Assembly: GCA_011316305.1 (NCBI GenBank)
Contig: SAUG01000024.1
Coordinates: 62,001 to 126,000, forward strand
DNA: 64,000 nt
DNA from: Rusavskia elegans
Taxonomy: Eukaryota > Ascomycota > Lecanoromycetes > Teloschistales > Teloschistaceae
Reading direction: 5' to 3'
Positions 24,481-36,059 of the stretch are shown here, one piece after another. Below the pieces are notes generated by a model, which saw only the letters and a list, made by a program, of their open reading frames with translations, did no database searches and had not been told where the DNA came from. Each line of letters opens with the position of its first letter. The first letter of the stretch is position 1. The position numbers and the translations under genes were made by a program.

Positions 24481-27400
24481 GTTATTATACTACTAGCGAG
24501 TTACTATAGATCGTAATACCGTTTAATAGACGATATAATAATTTAGAATTAATAGATATTATAAAGGAAGTTAATTTAGCGAATTTAATATTTTTAGCTA
24601 AATTCGCGTTAAGTCTCGCTGAATTTTTACTAAGATTTACTTTATTAGCCGAATAGAAGGCGTTCTAATTCGTTAGAATACTCTATATATTAACTACATT
24701 TGGTAATTCTAGACGATATATAGTTCTATTTTATATAACCGCGGCGGCAACGAGTATCGCAGTAGCTCTAATAGCTACTTTTTTCGCTGATTTTTTAACG
24801 GCGTATTTAACGATATTCTAGATTAATTATATAACGAACGGAATTAGATTAAAAGTAGCGGTATAATATCTTTTATATCGATTCTCGATAATTTCTTTAA
24901 GCCGGATTCGTTTAAGTAAAACTACTAGCGAATAGCTTGCGTTATAAACGTTTATAAAACTAAAAGAAATATCGACTATTTAGATAAAGGCTCTACTATT
25001 AAAACTAAAGTTTATCTTTAGTATTAACTTTAATTTAGACTCGAAAAACAAATTACGATTTCTAGAAATATTACATCGATATTATACTAGAACTCGTATT
25101 ATTTTATTAGATTTTAATAGTATATCTAAAATCAGGCTCTTTATATAAATAGGAGTTAAAATTAACTTTAAAGTTTTCGCAGCTGCCGATAATAATCTGC
25201 TATTTTTAATAATCTAGAATTATTTCTTCCGGCGTTAAAATATCTATATCAAGAAGTAAATTAGCTTATAGATCTTTAACGATATAGATTTCTCTAGTAA
25301 GTTCTACTACCGCCGAATCGCCTTTTAAATACAAGGTAAATACGGCGAACTTATTAATTCGATAAATTTATTCGCCTATTTCGCGAATAGAAATCTTTTT
25401 CGGAAGTTTTTTAATTTCGATACTATTTAAAATAAACTTTCTACCGGTTATAAAAATTAAATATTTAGAATTAGTATATACGTCTTTAATATTAGATATA
25501 TCCGAACGAAAAACTAATAGAAAAACGATATAATAGAAATGTTTAAAGGCTAAGCCAGTTCTAGTAAACTATTTGCTATTCGAAGCGATTACGCGGGATA
25601 TAAAAATATCTTTTTTACTAGAAAATATTTATCGGCAATAAATATTAATATTTCGACTTCGCTATTTTCCGTAATTTAGTAAATAGTTTTAAAATATTTA
25701 AATAATTTATTATATAACTCGAAAAAAGCGCTATATTTCTAATACGAATATAAAATCTTCGGTTTCGTATTAACGAAGTTTTAGCTAATTTCTTTATAGT
25801 TTTACTTTTTATAAAATTAGTTATAGTATTCGATATCGTTATTATAAGGTTCGGCGAAACTATTATTATAATATCCGTAGACGAAATCCTATTCGGCGTA
25901 TTAGATACAAGCTTACTTTATAATAGGATAGTCCTCGCTATATATATCTTTATAAACTTCTATCTAATAGGTTCGTTAAAGCGGAACTAGTAGAACTAAA
26001 CGTTAGAAATTTAGGTCGAAGTAATATTTTCTTAGAACTGATTATTATAAGGTTTCTAAAGTCTATTACTATACGCTAGCGTAGAATTCTACTATATTAG
26101 AAAGGAATTTCTTTACAGATTTCCTAATCTATTTATAAATATAGAACGAAAGAAAATCGCGCCGCTTTAGATAAGAGGAATTCTAGATAGGTCTCTTTTA
26201 ATAAAAGAAGATTAGTATTTCTAGAAAGGCTGAAAAGTTTACTAAACTATAGAATACTAATATTTATAGCCGGAAGAATCGAAACTAAATATCGATTAGT
26301 ATACTATATTTTCTAGTATCGGTTAAAGCCGAAATAGAAACGAATTCTCTGTTTATTAATAGCTAGAATTATTAGGAGGCGTTTTCCGAAAATACCCGAG
26401 ATAGTTTTTTTCTATAGTCTAGCTTTCGAGTTTATTATTATCTATTAATCGAAAGAAAATATTAACGGTAATTATTTCTATTAATTTAGAGATAAATATA
26501 GTATAAAAAGAAATAGTAAAGCCTATCTATATCTATATAATAATTTACCGAATATCGATTATCTCGGCGACCTTTATAGCTCGGAATCTAGTCTAGCCGT
26601 ACTTGCGAGGCTCGTAATAATAGTTTATATCCTCGATAGACTGGCCGTCGGATCGGGTTTCGAACTCGGATTGGCTAATCCGACCCGACCCGACTCGCCA
26701 AGACGCCAAGCCCTAGTATAAAAGTATAAATCTACTACAAATCTAGTATAAATCTAGTATAAAAGTTATACGAATTATTTTAAAAAATTCTATTTAATTA
26801 ACTACGCTAGCTAGAAACTGCCTAGTAAATGTAAATGAATTAGTATAATAGATTACCTATTATATTAATTTAAAAAACTAAAATATATAGGTTTATTCTA
26901 TATATAGAAGGCTTGGCGGATACCCGGATTCGATCCGAAGTAGCCAGTCTAATTCTCGATAGTATACTTTCCTTTATTTAGAATACGTATTTCTTCTTCT
27001 ATCGGTAGTTTAAAACGAGCGATTAAGGCGTTAATCTATATATCGAAGTCTTTTATTAAATATTCTTTTTCTATATCCGAAAGTTCGTTAAAATACTATT
27101 ATAAAGTTTTACCGCGGAAATATATCTATAGATTTTCTTTAACCTTACTATTAGATCTAGCGATATTTTTTACTCGTTCGATAAAAATATAGACGTCGCG
27201 GAAATAGGTATTCTTACCTATATATTCGATATAAAACTCGATTTCGGCGGATTTATTATTATAGAAAAAGTAGAAGTAGCTAATATTATCCGCGAGGAAC
27301 TTTATATATTTATTAACTTTCGAAAAAAATATAAAAAGTTTCGGTAAAAGCGTTTTCTTTTTTTTTTAGCGAAGATTTTAAAATTCCGTCTAAATTATTA

Positions 27401-28211
27401 TATTTTTGTTTTAGATTACTATATTCTAGTCTTTCAGCTTTCTAAAATTACGTACTATAATAGAATCTATATTACGGTCTCGTATGATATTTGGTTTCCG
27501 AATAGTACCCGTTTTAAAAGAAATAGAAAAGTCCGTAGGAATTTTATCGACTATTTTTTTTTTTTTTTTACTTTTAGAAAAGGTTCGATAATTTACTATA
27601 GCTCGTATATATACAAGAGTGTTTCGGAATTTAGTTATATTTTTTCTAAAATCTTTAATAGCAGCTCGCGCTATTATTATATTAGCTAACTATTTATTAG
27701 ACTATCTAAATATTCGTAAAGGCCGGAAAGATAATTTTATTTAAACGCCTGTTACTTTATCTACTTCGGTTCTAGAGAACTTAGAATCGGTATAGTTTTT
27801 CTAGATAAAAATTAATAAATTCTATATATCTTCGTACTAGTTAGCAGCGTAGCCAGTACCGGCTTTATCTATAAATTCGACGAGTTGATATCCGAAAAGA
27901 ATAGTAGTATCGTTAGAAAATAGGAGTAGTTTATCGGTCGATATTTTAACTAATTAAAATCTAAGTAATAAACTTTTTTATTTCTGTCGTATCTAAATAT
28001 ATAAGATATAATTAGTAAAAAACAGTAATTAATTAATAAATGCTGCTAATAAAGTATATTTAATTAAAATAATTAGTATTTTCGAAAATACGGATAACGT
28101 TGCTAGTATTATTAGTATTTATAAACGAGAGTTAACGATTATAAACGCTATATATATATCAGATGATATCTATTAATAAACAATTTATTACTACTCTTTA
28201 TTATAGATTGA
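24481..28211 (-). pseudogene. gag: Gypsy gag/protease region
   Basis: This lies between the 5' LTR and RT on the minus strand, the expected site of Gag and protease. Long stretches read as charged, helix-like protein with isolated stops (for example a segment with ALIARFKLPxEEEIRIL near 27,000, directly beside the hAT insertion). I could not place a zinc knuckle or the protease active site with confidence. It is interrupted by the hAT at 26,637-26,951. Confidence 0.55.
26637..26951 (+). mobile_element. Small non-autonomous hAT element (shortest copy)
   Basis: 315 bp, termini TAGACTGGCC / AGCCAGTCTA, TSDs ATCCTCGA (26,629-26,636) and ATTCTCGA (26,952-26,959), one C/T difference. Inserted in the gag region of the minus-strand Gypsy element. 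It has two tandem TCTAGTATAAA-type units near 26,730-26,765, the motif expanded in the 53,341 copy. Confidence 0.92.
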
Positions 28212-28459
28212 TGTATAATAATAATAATAATAGTTTAGTATTTCTATATCGATAGAAAGCTTTTCTATAAATAAGCGAACAAGGCTAAGCGCTAGGCCTA
28301 ATCGGGTAACTAATTCCGTAGAGTTAATAAACCGCGGTTAACGGGACTTAGTCAGCGTATTAGTCAGCCGGTACTATCGGCCAGTACTTCTATATCCACT
28401 GAATTTCATATAAATTCCAAGAAATTTAGATAGTTTATAAAAATTAGATTACTAATATT
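28212..28459 (-). repeat. Gypsy 5' LTR (right copy, main part)
   Basis: Direct repeat of 20,671-20,922, starting TGTATAATAATAATAATAG. A hAT element sits near its end; the last bases (TTTATAGTA) appear to follow the hAT at about 28,866-28,881, parallel to AAATAGTA at the end of the left LTR. Confidence 0.82.
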
Positions 28460-28857
28460 TAGACTGGCCACTTCGGATCGAACCGGTTCGATTCGCCAAA
28501 CGGTCGGGTCCGAGTATCCGCTAAACTTTCTATATATAGAATAAACCTATATTTTTAAATTTTTTTAATTTATATAATAGGTAATATATTTAGGTAATAT
28601 AAATAATCTAACTAGAACCTTTCTAGCTAGCGTAGTTAATTAATTAGAATTTTTTTAAATTATTCGTATAACTTTTATACTAGAATTATACTTTTATACT
28701 AGAGCTTAGCGCTAAAATCTAGTTTTAGCGAGTCGAGTCGGATTAGTTAACCCGGGTTCGAAATCCGGTCGGGTCGGATTATATTTTAGTCTAACCCGAC
28801 TCGGGTAGGATCGGGTTAGCTAACCCGGATTCGAAATCCGATCCGACGACCAATCTA
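28460..28857 (-). mobile_element. Small non-autonomous hAT element in an LTR
   Basis: 398 bp, left TAGACTGGCC, right GACCAATCTA, TSD CTAATATT on both sides (28,452-28,459; 28,858-28,865). It appears to lie within the right LTR of the Gypsy element. Core in reverse orientation. Confidence 0.93.
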
Positions 28858-28881
28858 CTAATATTTAAACTCTTTATAGTA

Positions 28882-29377
28882 ATCTAGATTCTATTAAATA
28901 TATCTATTGTAATTTCGAAAAACTAGAACTAAATAGTCGGTTCGAATTTTATTAGTAATATTTTTAATAATCTATTTTAATTTTTTAGATAACTAATTAT
29001 ATTTAAATATTATAATATTCGTAGATCGGTTCACTATCTAGTTTATAGATTAGCTAGAATGAATTTTGTTTAAAGACTTTTTTTTTCTAAAACTTTATTA
29101 AATATATCGGTTTAGAAAATAGAAAGATATAAATTGATTAAAAGATTAGATATTTAATATTAATTATAAAAATTTAGAACTAATACGATTTATTTTTAGA
29201 TAATAATTAATATAAAATAGTTATATAGATATATAAATATTAATTCAATTATTATTTACTATTTAATAACAAAAAATCGATGTTAATCTAAATAGTATCT
29301 AAAATATTAATATTATAATATAACTATATAGTAAAAGTAAAGATTTTTCAATATTATAATATAGAAAAAAAGGTTTT
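28882..29377. other. Unassigned degenerate AT-rich DNA
   Basis: Flank of the Gypsy element. No motif, repeat partner or useful open frame seen. Confidence 0.5.
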
Positions 29378-29549
29378 AATAGTTTTAACGGATCGAATCT
29401 TGATTTCTAGATTCGATCCGAAATCGAATTAGATCGAATTTTAAAATAATCCGATCCGATTTAATTCGATATCTAAAAAAGTCGGAACCGATTTAAATCG
29501 AATCGGTTTTCTTAACTCGGGTTTAAAATCCGACCCGACGGCCAATCTA
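29378..29549 (-). mobile_element. hAT end fragment
   Basis: It ends GACGGCCAATCTA at 29,549 after GC-rich subterminal repeats (GATCCGAAATCG, CCGACCCGACGG) typical of the family's left end in reverse orientation. No partner terminus lies upstream; the left edge is where the repeats start. Confidence 0.6.
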
Positions 29550-30100
29550 GAATTAATAAAAGTAAAAAAAACTCTTTTAATAGGCGTAGATTTTCTATTA
29601 CTATTATAGAATTTAGCAATTTTCTAAAATTGGCGCCTATTATAAAATTTAAATATTTAAATTTCGGTTTAGATTTAATTTATACTAGTAGCTAGCTAAT
29701 ATATTGTTTGTAATTATTAGTCAAAACTTCTTTAAAATTAAATTATTAATACTTTTTTATCGTAATACTATCTTTAAATATTAAAAATCGTATTCGAAAT
29801 CTATTATATTCTATTTCATTATATATTAGAAATCGTAAATAAAAGTTAAAATACGTCGTTTAAAAAGTATCTTTTTAGCGCTTTATTAGTTCAACGAGAT
29901 TTTACCGTAGCGTTTTAACGCGATTTAATATAATTAAATACGTATTCTATATTTCTATAATACTATATAGAATAAAGCGTAAAGATACTAATATCGAACG
30001 ATATAAACTATTATTAAAATTAAAATATAGCTAAAAGGTATATTATATATAAAAATAGTAGATTCTAAAATGCTACGAAAAAAATTAATACTAAAAAAAA
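29550..30100. other. Unassigned DNA leading into R1 copy C
   Basis: Degenerate. It may be further R1 sequence that lies outside the window in copy A, since the alignable part of copy A starts at position 1. No domain recognised. Confidence 0.4.
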
Positions 30101-32335
30101 GAGAAATATAAAAATATATTAGAAAAGATATTATAGAACGTTCGAATATATTTTAGATTTTCGATTTAATTATATTAGCGATACTATTTCGATTATCTAT
30201 AAACTGTATTAATATTTTTATTTATCTTCGAAAATTTGCTAATAGCTTTATAAAAGAGTTAATTAAAATTTAAAAAAAGTAAAAAGCGATTTTTATCGAT
30301 TTTAATTTAAAAAAACAATTATCGGATAGATATTAAATTACTTTAATCTATTTCGTAAATATATAAATAGCGACTATAATAGACGTCGGACGTATATATT
30401 CGAAAACGATAATTTAAAAAAAAAAACTATCGATATATACTAATAAAAATAAATTAGATATATATAGAAAATACCCCATATTAAATTAAAATAAAAAAAG
30501 TTAAAAAAAATTAAAAAAGCGATCCGTTAAAAAGTATTACTAATATTATAATATCGGTTTGAAATAGACTGGCCACTTCGGTACGGGTTCCCGTCGGTAT
30601 CTAGGAACCGACTCGCCAAGCGGTCGATTCCGGATTAAACCCGGGAATTCGACGAAAACCCGCTAAACCTTTTTTAATAATTAAAAATGATAATATATTA
30701 ATTAATTAATTATATATTAAGGTAATATACTTAGGTAATATATTTAGTCTAACTAGGACCCTTCTAGCTAGCGTAGTTTATTAATTAGAAATTCTTTAAA
30801 TTATTCGTATAACTTTTATACTAGAATTATATATTTATACTAGGGCTTAGCGTTTTAGCGGGTCGAGTCGGTTCTTCTAACCCGGAATCGAAACCCGATC
30901 GGTTCGATATCTCGAAAAGTCGAAACTGACTCGGATCGGGTCGGTTCTTCGATCTCGGGTTCGAAACCCGACCCGACGGCCAGTCTAGTTTGAAAATAGA
31001 TAAAATTATATTTCTACTAATTTAAATAGTCGTTTAAACGAATATCTAATTATAATAATTATAAGATATAAATAAATAAAATTTAGATATTTATTCTATA
31101 ATATTAAGACGTAGAACTATAAACTCTAATATTATATCTATATCTATTTATTGGAAATAAATTTAAATTAAATTATATAATCTTGATATTATAATAGTTA
31201 TAAAAAATAAAATCGTTGCTAATATTAAATAAAAAATCAATATCGTTCGGTTTAGTTTTTTCCCGTATATTAACTATATAGTTCTTTCGAATTTTAATAT
31301 TCAAAAGCTCTATAATTATTATAGTTTATAAAAAATTTTAAATACTAGATTTTTTTTATCGACTAAATCTAGTAAAATTATTTTTTTAGCTATAGTAAAT
31401 TTATATAAGAAGATATTCTTGATATATTCTTAACGTCTATCTATAAAAGAAATAAAATCTTCAAATTTAAAAATTATACGGTATTTAGAAATCTCTACTA
31501 GATCGTTATTTTTTTATTTTCTTTTTTTATTTCTAATATAATAGAATGGATGGAAAAAGAGATAGTAATATCTATAACCAGAGTAAATGAAAAGAGATAA
31601 TGGATATATATAAATCGATAAAAGATGATTCAATATATTATTAAATTCGGGCTTTAGATAGTAAAATCGTTGTTCTATATACGCGTTACGAAACTATAAA
31701 AGAACTTTTTATTATTTATAAAAAAAGTTGATTAGATTAATGAACTCTAGTATTATTTAACGTACTTTAATCGTATAAATCTAATAGCGATAGGAGATAT
31801 ATATTCTTTATTTTTATCTATAATAATTTACCGTAATCGATCTATAATATAATAAAATCATTTAAAAGAAATTTCGACTATTTTAATTAGAATAATAAAG
31901 TACTAAATATCAGTAGATATTATTAGTTAATTAATATTTTATTTACTTATATTATCGGCTCTATTTCTAGATATAAACCGATAAAAAAGAATTTAAAATA
32001 TAATTAAAAGCGTTTTTTAATTAAAAGTATATTAACGATACTATACTTATTTGTTTTAAAGACGGTAAATTTCTATCCTCTCTATCTATTAGCTATAAAA
32101 AGAGGGGAAAAAAGATAGAAATATACTAATATTAATCTTTGCTAATGGAAATAATATAATTATTAGAGATAGTATATTTTTAAACGACGTCACTATATTT
32201 AAATATAATATAGACGTTAGACCGCGCTATTATATAGTAATAGAAGTAGGTTTTTTTACTATTTTCAGCGTCGACTATAAAAATTTCGGTTAATTAATTA
32301 AAATAAATAAAACTTCGTAGAAGCCGACTGTTAGA
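30101..32335 (+). repeat. R1 repeat copy C
   Basis: Aligns with 1-1,560 (copy A). A hAT at 30,565-30,987 interrupts it. The coding remnant at about 32,113-32,320 has the same frame and stop position as 1,323-1,537. The alignment with copy A ends near 32,335, where repeat Z begins. Confidence 0.65.
30565..30987 (-). mobile_element. Small non-autonomous hAT element
   Basis: 423 bp, perfect termini TAGACTGGCC / GGCCAGTCTA, identical TSDs GTTTGAAA (30,557-30,564; 30,988-30,995). Inserted in R1 copy C. One of the best preserved copies: the terminal CpG-rich repeats are nearly intact. Confidence 0.95.
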
Positions 32336-32447
32336 AGTATAAATTACGTATAACAACTGTACTAAAGCGCTAAAGGCGCTAGTATCGATCAAAACTAATA
32401 GTTTTAGACGTTGAAACTCTATTACTTTCTTTTTATATATTTAGTTT
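32336..32447 (+). repeat. Repeat Z, left part, split by X
   Basis: It matches 49,255-49,390 (ATTACGTATAA..., GGCGCTAGTATCGA, TTTTAGAC, CTTTTTATATATTTAGTT). The match continues at 33,827-33,890 (AAACGAAAGTCTATTTTAGTAAAT), so repeat X inserted into Z. Copy A of R1 lacks Z near 1,545, so Z itself looks like an insertion of about 190 bp into R1. Confidence 0.6.
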
Positions 32448-33826
32448 CCTTTCTGGAAAGTTTCTGTCTGGAATCGTATAAATTTTTCATATATATATAT
32501 ATATATTTCAACAACGTTATATACGGTAATAATTTTTATATTTACGTATAAAGAAATTTTACAGCTAAAGATATATTCGTCAGGTAAAAAAGATTTACAA
32601 CGCAGTTAATTACTTTTATTTAACTATTTTTCTCTTTATTCGCGATTACGAATTCTCCGCTATATAAATATAACCTCGTTATTCGTAGTTTTCGGTCCAA
32701 TTTAAATACTATATATTCTTTCCTCGACGTTATATATAATTAATAGCTTCTAATATTTCCGCTATATTTATCTACTATACTACGAAGTAATTACGAATAG
32801 TTAACGCCTCGGCTATATTTATTATATAACTCGTATCTAAATTTTCTACTAAACTATTAAAATATTCTTTAGTCTACGTAGTTTTAAAAGAGTCGCTAGC
32901 TATAAGACGGTCGCTAGCTAGTATACTAGCTACTACGGCTAGAAGTTTTACCCGGTCGATTAGATTAACGAAAGGTAGGAAGGTCAGATAGCACGTTTTA
33001 AAGACGGTAAAAAAGCTATTTATATCGAAGTTAGAATAGTTTATTCTAGCTACTACGAGATAGTCGACGTCCGCGCGGGTAGATATAGTTATTACGGATA
33101 TAGAAAGATATTACCGTCTGGTTAAATTGGCCGTCGGGTCGGGTTTCGAACCCGAGTTAACTAACCCGATCCGGCCGGATTTTAAACCCGGGTTAGCTAA
33201 CCCGACCCGATCCGAAAAAACGCTAAATACTGGTATAAAAGTATAAAACTAGTATAATTTTTATACGAATTTACTAAAAAAAATTCTAATTAATTAACTA
33301 CGCTAGCTAGAAAGTCCGTAGTAAAACTAAATATATTACCTGGATATATTACTTTTACTAAAACCATATAACAATAATATATTAAATATATAATATAATC
33401 GAATCGAGTCCGGGTCGGATTACTAAAATCGGATCGAATATCCGACGGTTCGACGAAAACCCGACCCGAACCGGCCAGTCTACGTCTGGTTTAGCTGCGG
33501 TATAGCTATTACGGGAATATATACGTACGTAAAAGGTTTTAGTAAGTCGTAGTATTTACGAGGGGCTTATATTACTGGTAAAAGAAAAAGAAAAAGCGAT
33601 GACTACGAGGTATATTTATCTATAAAAATTCTACGTTAAATTATCGGTAGAAAAATATATTATATTATTAAATAAATTTAAATTAAAAATCTATAGAACC
33701 GTTATTTACGTTAACTAAACTAGAATATAAATTCTACTACTATATATTTAATACTAGTATACTAACGTTTGATTTATTTACCGAATCATTGGTTTACCGG
33801 GTACCAAAACCAAAACAAATAACTAA
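32448..33826 (+). mobile_element. Repeat X, copy 1 (1.0 kb plus a nested hAT)
   Basis: It starts CCTTTCTGGAAAGTTTCTG and ends in the A-rich GGTACCAAAACCAAAACAAA. It is flanked by 13-bp direct repeats ATATATTTAGTTT (32,435-32,447; 33,827-33,839), and 49,370-49,390 is an uninterrupted version of the site. Without the hAT at 33,123 it is about 1,010 bp. Other copies are at 38,251 and, inverted, at 48,270. A TSD of 12-13 bp and an A-rich 3' end suggest a non-LTR-type retroposon. Both strands carry long readable frames around 32,890-33,115 and I cannot decide which was coding; no RT motif is visible. Confidence 0.7.
33123..33482 (+). mobile_element. Small non-autonomous hAT element in X
   Basis: 360 bp. 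The left terminus TAAATTGGCC is RIP-altered; the right is GGCCAGTCTA. TSD CGTCTGGT on both sides (33,115-33,122; 33,483-33,490). X copy 2 shows the uninterrupted site CGTCTAGTTAAGCT near 38,913, confirming the element ends exactly. Confidence 0.95.
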
Positions 33827-34599
33827 ATATATTTAGTTTAAACGAAAGTCTATTTTAGTAAATTTTGTTTAATATTCTATATATATAATTTTAATAATTT
33901 CTAAATTCGAAAATTCTAGCCGAATTAATTTATAAAAGTTATAATTATTCGCGAGAATTATATCTTTTTATTTAACTCTTTTAGATATTTATCGAATTTT
34001 TTTTCTATTTACCTTTATAATAGAGTATATTACTCAACCGTATAAAATATCTACTACAGCGAACGATTAAATCTATAATTATACTATTTTTTATAAATAC
34101 TACGATAATTGTCAAAATTATAAATAGCTAAATAGATTTTTTCGTCTTATTTTACGAGCTTTTCTATCTATTTAAATCTTGTTTTTACTATTAGATAGAA
34201 TTTAGATCGCTAAATTATTATTATAAAAATATTACGTTAAATACGGTAGTTAGATTTTCGAAATAAGATTTTTTATAATTGCTAATTCTATATCCTATCG
34301 TCTAGTTAACGTTAACTATCGGTATATATTTTTTGACAATCTAGATAACCAAATTCTTTCTAGCTATTATAAATAAATATAAAAAACGACTATCTGGTTA
34401 ATTTAATATAGACTAGAATTTTGATAAAATAGAAAGTTAATAGACTATAGTTCTATTTATCGTATTTTTTTCTAATTTTCTAATAGTTTAAATAAATATC
34501 TACTATTTTTAAATTAACTATCGCTCGCTTTTAAAAGTAAAAGTTATGGAATCTAGCTTTAGTTAAACTAGTTTTATTATCTAATTATAAATAGTATAA

Positions 34600-35900
34600 A
34601 AACTCGGAGCTTTTTATTTATTATTAAAGACTATTATTATTTCGTTTTAATTTTCGAAACTTTATTTAATCTATTTTAAATCTTACATTTACTTTTATAA
34701 TATCTTTATTTGAAATCTTATACTAATCTTCGTATATTTAATAATATTAAATAAAATAATTTTAAAAGATTATCTAATAATTTCTAGGTAAATTAAACCG
34801 CTTTTATTTTCTAATTTTCTATTAAAAACTATAGATTTCTATATAACTAATAGTAAATCGATTTTATTATCTAAAGCTATCTATATTCGAATTCATTTAC
34901 TATCTATTAAAATTACTTTCTATTTTTTTTAAAAACGATCTAGACCTTTTTATAATTTTTAGTTCTTTTTTAATACTTTTAAGCTCGAATAATTTATTCG
35001 GTTTTAAAGTTATTATTTTTTTAAAATCTTTACAATCTAGATTTTTTAAATATCTAATTTATAATATACTGTTTTTATAGATTTTTTCTATTTAAATTTA
35101 GTATTAAATTCGATAATATATCTATTCCGAATATAATATTTTTAGATAATATTTATTTAAAAGGGTTCGACTATTCTATTAATACAGTTTCGAAATTTAA
35201 ACTTTATTTAAAATATAAAAACTAGCGAAAAATTATTATAGTCTATTATCTTGTTAAATATTTCCGAACTTCTATTAAAGATTTTATACTTCCGAATATT
35301 TTCGAAAATAAAAAAGACTGTATAAATTACGCCTATATAGTATTCAAAATAAAATATCGTATTAATAATAAAAATTTTATTAAAGATATTTTATTAGATA
35401 TTAAAGAGATATCAAATAGATTCTAGATATAATATAGTATTTATAGTATCGGTAAATGAAGAAATCTCGATATTTAGCTATATATCTTTTATTATAAATT
35501 TTTTTTTAAAACTATAAAAACCTATTTAGTTAGGTTTTATACATTTAATAATAAAATTTCAGTTGTAGACGTTATTATTTTAAAAAGCCTTTTTATTTTA
35601 AAATTTCTTTAAAATTTAGTATCGCTTAACGCTATTTCTAGATATTATTAAAATAAAGTAATATTATTATTATTAATAAAGATAAATAAAAATAGAAAGT
35701 AGTTATTATAGACGAAACTATTAATACTAATATTAATAGAAGGTATCGCTAATATAGTAATACCGAATTTATTATTATTCAAACTAAAATCTTTTTATCT
35801 ATAAATAATCCGAATAAGCGAATTATTAAAATCGATTTTTATTTTTACTATAACTAAAATAGTTATATAAAGGGCAATTACTATAGTTTATATTCTATAT
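34600..35900 (+). pseudogene. gag: Copia gag remnant with zinc knuckle
   Basis: At 35,840-35,881 the residues Y-F-Y-Y-N-*-N-S-Y-I-K-G-N-Y place Tyr at all four metal-binding positions of C-x2-C-x4-H-x4-C, each explained by G-to-A or C-to-T. A Lys/Asn-rich tail follows (near 35,940-36,050), common after the Copia knuckle. The upstream part (34.6-35.8 kb) is readable in pieces but broken by stops. Confidence 0.65.
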
Positions 35901-36059
35901 TAAAATAAATTTAGATTTTAGAAAAATAGAATAACGGTATTAATAAATACGAGAAGTATAATAATAATAATAAAAGTAAAAACGGTAAAAAAAAATATAA
36001 AAAAAGTAAGAATCATAAATCTAAAGATAATAAATTTAAAAAAAAAGTCTTTCGAATCT

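Larger units (their letters stand above)
20671..28881 (-). mobile_element. LTR-to-LTR Gypsy element, minus strand
   Basis: Two direct repeats of about 250 bp bound an internal region whose minus strand encodes Gag-Pol in the order gag, RT, RNase H, integrase, chromodomain, the Ty3/Gypsy order. The total span is 8.2 kb, about 7.5 kb without two inserted hAT elements (26,637-26,951 and 28,460-28,857). The right LTR is the 5' LTR. A GGCGG-containing tract lies just inside the left LTR near 20,923-20,930 (minus strand), where the polypurine tract is expected. No clear matching 5-bp TSD was found. The LTRs differ by many C/T and G/A changes, so their divergence cannot be used directly to date the insertion. 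Confidence 0.88.

Noticed and set aside
32448..33826. Repeat X as a solo LTR
   Set aside because: Flanking duplications of 12-13 bp are too long for LTR integration (4-6 bp), and the ends do not read TG...CA in either orientation with confidence.
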